Shown piece after piece: positions 54,935 to 64,000 of a stretch of DNA of 64,000 nucleotides. Both the position numbers and the translations under genes were made by a program. Below the pieces are notes generated by a model. It ran no database searches and was not told the DNA's origin. It worked only from the letters and a program-made list of their open reading frames with translations. Origin of the DNA: Pseudonectria foliicola (lineage: Eukaryota > Ascomycota > Sordariomycetes > Hypocreales > Nectriaceae); contig QUZD01000009.1 in the NCBI GenBank assembly GCA_003693505.1, forward strand, positions 124,001 through 188,000. The letters are read 5' to 3'. How positions within the stretch are numbered: the first letter of the stretch is position 1; every line of letters starts with the position of its first letter.

Positions 54935-56628
54935 ATGGGTGACGACAACAAAGTCGTGAGCGGCGGCGAACCGCCAAGAGAGGACTACGATGATGAGAAC
55001 CAGCTGGCAGACGCGGCAGCAGTTGACGAGAAGAAGCTGGTGAGGAAGCTGGATCTGCACATTGTCCCGCTCATCATGGCGCTCTATCTCTTCAGTTTCC
55101 TCGACCGGTGAGTCTCTTGCCCATGACCGTCTCGTCAAGACCCGGTTGCAATGGCTCACAATACGTCCCCCCCTTCAGTGTCAACATTGGCAATGCCCGA
55201 CTCTACGGACTCGAAAAGGACCTCGGCCTCTCGTCGCAGCAGTTCCAGGTTGCCGTGTCGATTCTCTTCGTCACCTACCTCCTCTTCGAGGTGCCGTCCA
55301 ACCTCGTCCTCAAGCTCTTCACGCCGCGCCGCTGGATCGCCTTCATCACCGTCTCCTGGGGCCTCATCGCCACCCTGACGGGCCTCGTCGACTCGTACGG
55401 CGCCCTGCTGGCCTGCCGCCTGCTGCTCGGCGTCGTCGAGGCCGGCCTCTTCCCGGGCCTCAACGTCTACCTGACCTTTTTCTACACCAAGCACGAGCTC
55501 GCCCTGCGCGTCGGCTACCTCTTTGTCAGCGCCGCCATTGCCGGCGCCGTCGGCGGCCTGCTGGCCTTTGGCATCGGCCACCTCGACGGCGTCCGTGGCA
55601 TGAGCGGCTGGCGCTGGATCATGATCATCGAGGGCATCCCCAGCGTCCTGCTCGGCATCCTCACCTACTTTGCCCTGCCCAACGACGCCGAAACGGCCTA
55701 CTTCCTCAGCGACGCCGAGCGCGCCGTCATGCGCGCCCGCCATGCTCGCGAGTACGCCAACACGGCCTCGAGCCGCGAGTTCAGCCGCGCCGACATGACG
55801 CGCGCCTTTGCCGACTGGAAGGTCTGGGCCTTTTCGATTGCCCAGTTTGGCGTCGACACGATGCTCTACGGCTTCTCGACCTTTCTGCCCACCATCATCA
55901 ACGACCTCGGGGACTGGTCCACCGCAGAGGTCCAGCTCATGACGATCCCGTGCTACTTCCTCGGCGCCGCCAGCTACATGGTCACGGCCGCGCTGTCGGA
56001 CCGCATGCAGCGCCGCGGCCTCTTCTGCGTCCTGTTCGGCACCGTCAGCGTTGTCGGATACGCGATCCTGCTGGCCGACGTTCCCAGCGGCGTGCACTAC
56101 TTTGGGTGCTTCCTCGTCGCGGGCGGCTTGTATGTTGTCGTCGGACTGCCGTTGGCTTGGGTGAGTTTGCTGTTCCCTCCTCGCGTGAGCGTCAAGTATC
56201 TAACCACGGGTGCTTTGTATGGAAAGTTGCCCACAAACTCGCCGCGATACGGCAAGCGCACAACGGCAACGGGGCTGCAGCTCACGCTGGGCAACGCCGC
56301 AGGCATCATGTCGGCTTTCATCTAGTCAGTATTGGCCCATCCATCACCCTATCCCATGTTTTACAGCAAGAGGCACAGCGTCAGCTAACGGAACCGCGCC
56401 TCTCATTATAGTCCTGCAAAAGACAAGCCGCGCTACATTCGCGGGCACGCCGTGACGCTGAGCATGGTGGCGCTTGGAACGCTCGTCTACGCCTTCATGT
56501 GGGTGTGGTATCGGCGGGAGAATGCACGGCGCGAGGCTGGGATTGTCGACGAAAAGTACCGGGGGATGGATGAGGATGAGCTCAAGGAGCTGGGGGACGA
56601 TAGCCCGCACTATCGCTATACAATCTAG
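54935..56628 (+). CDS. MFS transporter, anion:cation symporter family (Tna1/Dal5-like)
   Basis: Plasma-membrane permease of 489 residues. Exons are 54935-55107, 55179-56160, 56227-56324 and 56412-56628. A short acidic N-terminus leads to the family opening KKLVRKLDLHIVPLIMALYL, FSFLDRVNIGNARLYGLEKD. Further signatures are FEVPSNLVLKLFTPRRWIAF, LLLGVVEAGLFPGLNVYLTFF, MSGWRWIMIIEGIPSVLLGI and YGFSTFLPTIINDLG. After the third exon's LPTNSPRYGKRTTATG comes a last helix region and the tail ENARREAGIVDEKYRGMDED. This subfamily imports organic anions and vitamins such as nicotinate, pantothenate, biotin precursors or allantoate; the substrate cannot be told from sequence. Intron 2 (56161-56226, GTGAGT donor, CTAAC branch) is 66 nt, divisible by three and stop-free. 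Strong G/C third positions mark the ORF. Confidence 0.92.
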
Positions 56629-57342
56629 ACGTTTAGAGTAATATGTAAAGGGAAAAGGAGAAGATGAAAGAGCGCACTTTCAGTCAAGCTAAACGACACC
56701 TAGATGGGTATGCTGCTCAGTTAATGAAAAGGAAAAGGAAGAGCAACGGCAAAACGGGCGACATTGTCCTGTATGCTTCACTCGTCGTCCCGTCCCTGAA
56801 GACGACATGACATGTCTGTCATCTCTCTTGTCCAGAACGCTACCAAACTCAATTACTTCGTATTGGCTGAGATGCTGCATTGAACCTCTCCCGTCCCGCG
56901 GCTTACGCGTTCCGCCATAGTCAAACCACATCGGTGGGAGCGGAGCTATTAATAGCCACTGTTTAGGTATGTTGTTGTTTTTTATGCATGCACAAGTACC
57001 TAGGCTGGGACTTGGGCCGCACAGACCACATGAAACCCCCCGGCGCTGGGATTTTCCCGTATCGTGGCCGGCATGTGTGGAGGCCACTCCTGTTCCCTCT
57101 CTCCCTCCCTTCCCCTGCCGGCCACCCAGCAGTCAGTCGATCGTTTATTCCTTCGTTACGTCCGTCATTGTTCATTGTTGTCCATCTTTTTACTTGGTAC
57201 AATAATTGCTGTCTGTCTGCAATTTGCACCATCTTGTCCGGATACCTCTGACACCCGTTGCTGCGTCTGTCATTGCCCCCCCTGAACGCCAACTCCTCGA
57301 AACTCTTTCGTACATCCAATAATCACCCTCCAATCTTTCATC
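56629..57342. other. Short spacer, no gene seen
   Basis: 3' flank of the MFS gene, then a C/T-rich stretch with many TCTGTC/CTTGTC words from about 57090 to 57340, probably the leader of the next gene. A TACCTAGGCT word is near 56998. Confidence 0.6.
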
Positions 57343-57774
57343 ATGCGCGTCACACTCAAGCACCTCTTGCCTCTGGCACTCCTCATCACCAGCGGCATCG
57401 CCCAGAAGACGACAGAGGAAGCCGCAGTCAGCGAGACGGCCGAGCCCACGGCGACCAAGGACGCCAAGGAGACCAAGGAGACCAAGGAGTCCAAGGAGAC
57501 GGCCACGGAGGAGACGACGGGCAAGGCCACCAAGACATCGGGTAGCGACAAGGGCGACAAGAAGGGCGACAGCAAGGAGACGTCCAAGTCCGGCAAGGAC
57601 GACAAGGAAGCCGCCGAGACGTCCAAGGTCGATACCTACAAGTGGAAGCCGTCGATCCAGGCCACGACAGCGCCCGATCTCAACGCCGGAGGCCGCATCT
57701 CGGCCCGGGACTCGAGCTTCATGGCCCTAGGTGTGGCCGTTGGCGTCATCACCATGGGAGTTGCCTGGCTGTAG
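57343..57774 (+). CDS. Small secreted Lys/Glu/Thr-repeat protein, probable GPI anchor, 143 residues
   Basis: Single-exon gene starting at ATG 57343. Residues 1-20 (MRVTLKHLLPLALLITSGIA) are a signal peptide cleaved before QKTTEE. Residues ~22-95 are low complexity and highly charged, built on degenerate KET/KES/KDD units (KDAKETKETKESKETATEE). The tail has a short polar segment (GGRISARDSS) and a hydrophobic end (FMALGVAVGVITMGVAWL) with no basic residues after it, the arrangement of a GPI-attachment signal. There are no cysteines, which argues against a classical effector or hydrophobin. It is probably a wall- or membrane-attached protein. I recognise no named family; the repeat would be expected to vary between species. 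Confidence 0.72.
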   Translation: MRVTLKHLLPLALLITSGIAQKTTEEAAVSETAEPTATKDAKETKETKESKETATEETTGKATKTSGSDKGDKKGDSKETSKSGKDDKEAAETSKVDTYKWKPSIQATTAPDLNAGGRISARDSSFMALGVAVGVITMGVAWL

Positions 57775-59285
57775 AAGCCAGAAGAGGTACGTGGCCCGAG
57801 TCCACGATAGAACACGGACACGGACACGGATAAGGGACAGACATGGGAAGCGAAGAGCGTACAATGCGCATCAATCTATCCTGCCACGCCACCTACTTTG
57901 CTGGCTTTTGCGTTGTTTTGATCTAGGATTCTGCTTGGGCGTTATGGGAAGGTATTCTGGCAAAGCTCTGAGATTTCCCTCCCGTTCCGTTCCGCGGCCT
58001 GCTTGCGCGAGAAGGACGGAATGAGACGGGGCAGCACTCTGTTTTTCGACTTCTTTGGAAAGACCATTGTGGCGCTGAGACACGGAGCTTGTCTGGTGGT
58101 TTTGGGTTTGTTGATGGGGGAGCGGGCTCAGCCAGTTTGTTTACTGCTGGACACGAAAACAAGAGGACACGGATCGTGAGATGGGTTCACGTGACTAATG
58201 CTGGCGAGGGGGGGAATGAATGAACACGGATTACGGATACCGGTACGGACACTACCAATACATATGACATGCATAGCATTCAGCGGCATTCGTCTATGAC
58301 TCGTCTTTCTATAATCGCTGTGTTTTGCCTGCCATTATCCACCCTGGCTGGCATACGTATGTACATTGTACATATACATGTGCTTATTATGTACATAATG
58401 TACCAGTAGTCAGATCAGTGGGCCGGTCCACAGCCCACAAGGTGAGAGCAGACACGGCAGAGAATGGCTTGAATGGGGCTGCTGGCAACCTGGATTGACG
58501 GAGCATGAATGGATCCCCGTTTAGCGGGCAAGCGACAGTGGTGAATGTTCCGTAGGTACAGTTGAGGTGCACCCTGAATCCTCCAGCAGGGCCAAGCAGC
58601 AGGGCCAATCAGCAAGCGTCGATCCGACGTCATTGCCAGCCACCACCCCGCCATTACAGGCCTAACAACGGAAAGATGGAAAGACACAGGGCTCTCTCCA
58701 GCTGGCTGAGAGCCGCTAGCCCACCCAAACGTCACCTACCTACAATACCTACCTACTGTTAGGTACTTGCCGTCACTGCTGCAACTGCTGCAACTGCTGT
58801 AACTGCTGTAACCACTCCAACGACCCAGCGCCGCCACGAGACCCTGTGATGAATGGATTGCTTGCGACCTACTGATAAGACGCGGGCGTCGCTCCCACTT
58901 GGCACCTGCATCTACCTAACATCCACATCTCCATCTACCTTTTACCATCACTGTCTCCTCTTCCTCTCATCCTCTTGTCCTCTCCTCTCTTCTCCTTTTT
59001 AATCAAGTCTTCTCTCTGCCCGGATCTTTCGATTTCACCCCCATCTCCAGCCCTCTCCCCTCCAGCATCCTCGTCCCGACTGTTTGCGACACCCTGGCCC
59101 TTGCTCTGCTTCATCTTCAGCCATACCAGCTGCTTCACTCCCGCTTGCCATCCATCTACCAGCTCTACGGTCGCCATTGCGACCACGATTTGCCTGCGAC
59201 TTAGCAACAACGCCGAGTCCGTCACTGCTCATCCGCATCATCATCATCATCACGCCCACCGACCTACCTGCTCAACTCCGCCATC
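57775..59285. other. Spacer with GTAC palindromes, no gene seen
   Basis: It contains a TATGTAC/GTACATA inverted repeat at 58358-58374, a perfect palindrome ATTATGTACATAAT at 58386-58399, CTGCAACTG/CTGTAACTG units at 58778-58812 and a C/T-rich leader (58920-59285) ahead of the next gene. No credible ORF. Confidence 0.65.
58386..58399. repeat. Perfect 14-bp palindrome ATTATGTACATAAT
   Basis: Exact self-complementary 14-mer, with a second GTAC-based inverted repeat 11 nt to its left (58358-58374). Confidence 0.9.
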
Positions 59286-60517
59286 ATGTCACATCCGACC
59301 TTCATCAACCTCCCGCCCCCAGGCTCCAATCCCGACACCCCCTCTGAGATGCCGTGCGTCGACCGTTCCCTTCTACTGACGACTGCTCACTCGTGTCTAG
59401 CGGCACGCCCACCAGCACCACCACCTCTCTCTCCGCCCTCTCCACCACCGCCATCAAAGACGGCCATCGCGGTCACTTTCCCTCCGGCGGGGCCGGTCCT
59501 CTGAGCCGTGGCCACCAGCACAACCCTTCCACCACCAGCCTCGAGGCCGAGCGCGCTGACCGCATCTCCCGCCTCGCCGGCCTCGAGCGTGTCTCCACCC
59601 TCCGCGCACCTCCCCAGACCGCCGCCGCTGCTGCAGCCGGCGCCGGCGCCGGCGCCGGCACCTCGTCCGTTTCCCCCCAGACCACGCCGACATCGACCGG
59701 CTTCCCCCAGCATCACCTGACGCCCGCCTACTTTGACAGCAATGGCCAGCCCATGGCCGTCACCAAGATGAGCACAGTCGGTACCGCCAGTGCGACTGAG
59801 AGCCACGTCGGCGACGGTGACAACGACGACGACGACGACGAGCGCACAACTGCCGCCTACCATGACGAGGATATGCTCAGCACCGACACCAACTACCGAG
59901 AGGCCGAGTCCGTCGCCAGTATGGGCGCGTATCCAGATGCCATGGATGAAGACGACGGCGCAGCCTCCCGCTCCATCGGAGCCTACGACGACCGCATGAG
60001 TGATGATGGCTCCGCCTCTCTCGTCGGCTTTGGTGAGGGTGCTGGGAGCACCGTCTCCGGCCCCATCTACAGCCGTCGGCCCCTCCCCGGAGGCCAGGCC
60101 GCCTGGGCCGGCCTCGAACGCACAAACTCGGGCCTTAGCGACGCCCGCCGCGACCGTGAACGCGACACACCCATGGCCAACGAGATGCCCGCGAGCGCTT
60201 CGGCGCTACAGGAGCGACGCGAGGCGCGCATGGTTGACGGTGTGGCAACCGACCAGGCCTACGAGTACGACTCCTTCGTTGACACGACATTCCGGGGCCC
60301 CTTACCCGTGCCTCCGCCGCAACAGCAACCCAACCGTCCGCAGCCGCAGCAGCAACAGCCGGTGTCGCCCGTAGCGGGTCAGGAGGCCGCCGAGCGTATC
60401 GTCCAGCGACTTGATAGCGGCGAGGTACGCGCCGACTCGTCCGGACTCGTCGGTCCAGGCAGGGGCGGGGAGCCGCTGGGACGGTTCTACTTTGAGGGGG
60501 AGCGCCGGGACGATTGA
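59286..60517 (+). CDS. Disordered fungal protein of unknown function, 394 residues
   Basis: Exons are 59286-59353 and 59401-60517. The intron is only 47 nt (GTGCGT donor, CTGAC branch, CTAG acceptor) and joins DTPSEMP to GTPTSTTTSL. The protein has no signal peptide, membrane helix or enzyme motif. Notable parts are the opening MSHPTFINLPPPGSNPDTPS, a charged helix-like EAERADRISRLAGLERVSTL near residues 70-90, an Ala/Gly run (AAAAAAGAGAGAG), an acidic run (DGDNDDDDDER), repeated IGAYDD/MGAYPD units, a Pro/Gln-rich stretch, and the end LGRFYFEGERRDD. The N-terminal and C-terminal ends look more constrained than the middle. I do not recognise the family and assign no function. Steady codon use across both exons supports a real gene. 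Confidence 0.75.
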
Positions 60518-62245
60518 GGGTTTTGTTGTCGCAACTCCCCGATGGCATGAACAGCTTACCCGAGGACGCCGCATCTCCAGTCGGGCTATTCAATTTTGTT
60601 TCCTAGGTAGGATGATACCTGTTGTTGAGACTTTGATGGGATGACTGAACTCCCTTGATTGATGGCAAAATGGTCGAAGTTAGCAGTACATACTTGTAGG
60701 GCTTCACGGACCTTTGTAGGGTTACAGATCCGGCCAAGCCCTTCTCACCTTTTATGCTCTATTTGCCTCGTCTGCAATGCGTTGCGAAGGCCTCTACAAG
60801 GCTGATGGGCTCGCCGTCAGAGCAAGGCCAAGCCCGGGGCTTCTGTATAATAACACTACTTGAAGAGTGTGGGGAACAAGAGGAGAGCACCACATGTCTT
60901 TGCCTACCTACCCGTGCACTGCAGTCTCATCTACCATAACCATAGCACCTCATCATGTTCTGATCACGCTGCTTCACCGCAAGTCTTTGGGCGGAGCCTT
61001 GCCCATCGTGCCCCTGCGGGTCTCGGCCTGATTGACGCCCGCCGACGTCTTCGGCGTGCACCTCCCAGTATCCATATGATGGGTGGTTCTGACGGCAGAT
61101 TGGCAGCGGGAAGAGGGCTACCGATAGGGGCTGGACGACACATGGACCGAGATGTAGGCCGGTGTATTGGAGAAGAAGATGAAGTAGAAGAAGGAGTCAA
61201 GGAGGGAAACCCAAGTTCCCATCCTTGCGCAGGGATCATGATTGGAAAACTAAACTGGGACTATGAGGGAGCACTCAAAACCGTGCCCCCCGAAGATACC
61301 TCCGACGATGCCTCCGACGATGCCTCCGACGATGCCCGTCTGCGGTCATAAACATGCTGAAAGAGATAGCCGAACCCAACCGGGACAGTAGATGCCGCCC
61401 ATGAAGAAGAAATAAAAAGCCTCCCAAGAGCCATCCTCTTATGGAGGCCCCCCGAACACACTCTTGGCCGCGGGAATCTATGTTCAATCTCAAAAGGAAA
61501 AGCCTCTCTAATGATGAAAAAGACAAAGTACCATCCAACAAAAGATGACAGAAGAACGCCTCCCGGTAATGCCTTTCAGTGAAGGGCGCAACCATGCAAC
61601 GGGAACAGAACAAATCAAATCAAATCAAATCAAAACATGCCGCCCAAACCCCCGCTGTCCGCTCTCGTATCCAGAAGCAATGCAACATCGTATCAGCCTT
61701 GCAGGCCTGGACGAATATAGCAGTTGCTTCTTGGGCCGCTAGGCTGCCGCTCGAGTAATCAAAAGGGCTTGGGGGTGAAGACTCCAACGACGACCTTCCG
61801 TCGTATAACTGAACAGGGTATTAAACTGGCCACCGTGAGGTCCCTGCATTAGTGAACCGTAGATTGGCGTAAACGTGCGTTGCGTATGTGTGCATCCTTC
61901 ATTGCGTAAGTCATGTGTTCTAGCCCTAGGTATTCGGATACGCGTGCAGCCGCTTGTGCTTGCGGCCAGATATGCTCATGATTCCCTTTGAATCAAGGTC
62001 GGCGATTCGCAAAGATGGACGGAAGACAGCTTGATACACCGTCTTGGCAAAGAGGTAAAGAATAGTCCATGACGATGATGATGATGCCGATGCTTGTAAC
62101 CAGACAAGATGCATGGGTCAATCAATATAGATCCCATAGATCACCGACCATGTGAGGGGATCCGGCTGCCGATGTGGTCCAAAGTACTGATTGCGTCCCT
62201 GAAAGGGCGAGACGCATCAAAACGCTGTAGGCTGTGGGGATTGCT
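60518..62245. other. 1.7-kb spacer between convergent genes, no gene seen
   Basis: It holds the 3' flanks of the disordered-protein gene and the transcription factor gene. A 12-bp tandem repeat is at 61300-61335 and AATCA/AAATC units are near 61613-61632. Short frames on both strands show no domain. Confidence 0.65.
61300..61335. repeat. Three tandem copies of a 12-bp unit (CTCCGACGATGC)
   Basis: Three exact head-to-tail copies. They read as repeated Asp/Ala/Ser codons in one frame, but the surrounding frame has no other sign of being a gene. Confidence 0.9.
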
Positions 62246-64000
62246 TCAAGTGCAAGGGAAATCAAGACCCATTCGTCGAGCAACGCCTTGCCAGTCCCAG
62301 ACAGAGACCCAGTCACCTTGCTCCATAGCAGACCAAACCTCCTCAAGTAGCTCGGATACTCGGTCACAGTTGCGGAGTCCTGTGTAGCCACGGACAGCTT
62401 TGATCGCGGTACGGATACGTTGACGCTGAGCATCATCGAAACACGCCGTGCCGATAACCAAGCAGGGAATGAGCAACAAGGTCTGTGCCGGGTCTGAAGG
62501 CTTGAAAGCCTCGAGAATGCTGAGTGACTCTTCCACTGCGAGCGTGATGCGACGGTCGTGATACGCGGGGCGACGGCTCGGGGGTGGGGAAGATGGCCGT
62601 GGTGCCGAAGGTTGTGTGCCTATTTCGTGCATCGAGTGCGTCCGGGACGGCATCCGTGACGATGAACAACCGCTTGGTGTCCGTAGGCTGGCCGGGTTGT
62701 ACTGGGATGTACCCGGCGTCCCCATCATGGGTGTCTTGGCTGTCGACACCGTAGCAATCATGGAGGCTCGACGAAGGGGCGGAGGCGGCGCGGTCGCTAG
62801 AGTCGTCGTGGGCAGGGTGCTAAATGTCGATCGGCGGATCGACGAGACGGAGGGAGGGTAAATGGTTCGGAAAAGATACACCCACATCATCTGCTGGTAA
62901 AGCAGACCGACGCGGTCACGGCTATCGCCCTGAGGCCAGTTAGGAGTCCACTCTCGAATGGCCGCATCAATCTCTGCAGCGCGGTAGAGGCTTGTGTAGT
63001 CGACCACGGGATCGATGGATGTGGCAATATTGGCGCGTATTGTGTTTCGGATACTAGTGATCTGTGAAAGGTATTGGAAGAGGCCATCGGCGACACCAAG
63101 GAGCCGTGGTGGGTGGATGGGCTCGGTCTTCCAGTCCTCTGAGGAGAGGCGGTTCGTATTCGTCTCGGGGTGCCAAAACAAGTCGTCCGCAAAGATGTGG
63201 TACTGGAAGAACTCGGTGATGAAGGTGTAGAAAGCCGAGTCCTCGGGAGGCGAGTGCTGAATCAAGGCCTGGTAAGCCTGAAGATGCACACGATGCTCAC
63301 CACGGGGGTTGCCCTCGGCACGGGTCTGCAGCAGAAGGCAAAGCATCTGGCCATATCGAGCAGAGAGGACGGTGTTGTACTCGGGATCGTCCTTATCCAT
63401 GGAACGGCCCATATCCTCGTACAGTCGCTTCATCGACTCATCGTGGTGATAGTCGGCGCGCTGCTGCAATAGCTCTCGGCTAGTTCTGGGATTCTCGGCC
63501 AATAGCTTGGCGCCATACGGCGTGTCAAAGTCAATGTGCTTGCTGCTAACGGCAAGAATGGAGTGCATCAACCCCTGGTGCTCGTTGGCCAAGTGTAGGA
63601 TGATGTCCTTGAAGGCGTTCTTGGCCTCACCTTCGACAGTCAAAACGTTGCTGAGGTGGGTGATGTAGTGTTTCCAAAAGACCTTGTCTTCGGTCGTCTC
63701 AACACCGTGGAAGATGGGCTGCATCGTAATAGCAGGAAGACTGTCCCGTCTCATCCGTTCTGTGGCAAAGTTAGAACATCACCTTGTGTGATTGGCTAGG
63801 AGAACAACATACCCTCTTCGGCTCTTTCCCTGCCACTCTTCCAAATCTGCTTCTCATGGTAGCCTTCGCAGACTACAGCATTTTTTTCGCAGTTCATACC
63901 TAGAACAAAAACATTAGAGACGCATGCCTTATGGCGGGTTGCCAGACAGAGAAGTGAAAGGAGAGTCGCGTCGTACATCGTGGTTTGGCCTCGTCGCACT
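62246..64000 (-). CDS. Zn2Cys6 transcription factor with Fungal_trans_2-type regulatory domain, 5' end beyond the right edge
   Basis: Exons within the window are 64000-63977 (start missing), 63899-63813 and 63759-62246. Splicing rebuilds the second half of a zinc cluster: KCDEAKPRC then MNCEKNAVVC, giving C-x6-C-x2-C-x6-C, followed by EGYHEKQIWKSGRERAEEER. The first two cysteines lie outside the window. An intron interrupts the fourth-cysteine codon, a frequent arrangement. The long last exon (VFWKHYITHLSNVLTVEGEA, HLANEHQGLMHSILAVSSKH, LQAYQALIQHSP, FITEFFQYHIFADDLFW) matches the fungal-specific regulatory domain of the Fungal_trans_2 class. A Ser/Pro/Thr-rich insertion lies around residues 330-420 of the visible part. 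The C-terminus (LLLIPCLVIGTACFDDAQRQ, EQGDWVSVWDWQGVARRMG) is also family-like. Target genes are unknown. Confidence 0.87.

Noticed and set aside
55156..56097. A 313-codon minus-strand frame over the MFS gene
   Set aside because: Same cause: a shadow of GC-biased codons, Ala/Glu/Gly/Val-rich with no domain.

Overview
The window looks like nuclear DNA of a filamentous ascomycete, most likely a Sordariomycete and probably a member of the Hypocreales. Coding regions are GC-rich. Introns are short (about 47-220 nt) with GT..AG ends and CTAAC/CTGAC-type branch sites. The gene set includes a Gti1/Pac2 regulator, a fungal NoxB-type NADPH oxidase, Zn2Cys6 and Tna1/Dal5-like families, and a lysine-rich histone H1. 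Family names come from recognising protein motifs by eye, and splice sites were placed by hand from consensus and reading frame.

Layout, left to right: (1) the 5' part of a minus-strand Gti1/Pac2 (WOPR) regulator runs off the left edge and has about 12.6 kb of apparently gene-free DNA upstream; (2) mitochondrial-type asparaginyl-tRNA synthetase (-); (3) a microbial-type PARG/TIGR02452-like protein (+); (4) Sec24 COPII coat subunit (-); (5) histone H1 (+) with four introns; (6) a large proline-rich disordered protein (+); (7) a small Cys-rich ORF (+); (8) an LrgA-LrgB fusion membrane protein (-); (9) a weak ORF broken by one in-frame TAG (+); (10) glutaryl-CoA dehydrogenase (+); (11) ubiquitin-conjugating enzyme Ubc4/5 (+); (12) NoxB/Nox2 (+); (13) a Mid2-like mucin-type surface sensor (+); (14) an anion:cation-symporter MFS permease (+); (15) a small Lys/Glu/Thr-repeat GPI-type surface protein (+); (16) a disordered fungal protein of unknown function (+); (17) a Zn2Cys6/Fungal_trans_2 transcription factor (-) whose 5' end runs off the right edge.

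This is not an operon-like or biosynthetic cluster. Most genes are housekeeping (translation, secretion, chromatin, ubiquitin, amino-acid catabolism). A looser set concerns morphogenesis and the cell surface (Pac2, NoxB, Mid2-like sensor, GPI protein). No rRNA, tRNA, CRISPR or intact transposon was seen.

The most unusual structure lies between the genes. Two short words recur far above chance in the spacers: TACTCCGTA/TACGGAGTA seven times and the palindrome TACCTAGGTA four times. Perfect GTAC-centred palindromes, an 8-bp tandem array, a G-rich tract and long poly-G runs are also present. Within genes, three introns have lengths divisible by three and no in-frame stop, so retention would insert 18, 20 or 22 residues (Sec24, LrgAB, MFS). 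Also notable are a modified catalytic loop in the PARG-like protein and a hairpin-bearing long intron in histone H1.
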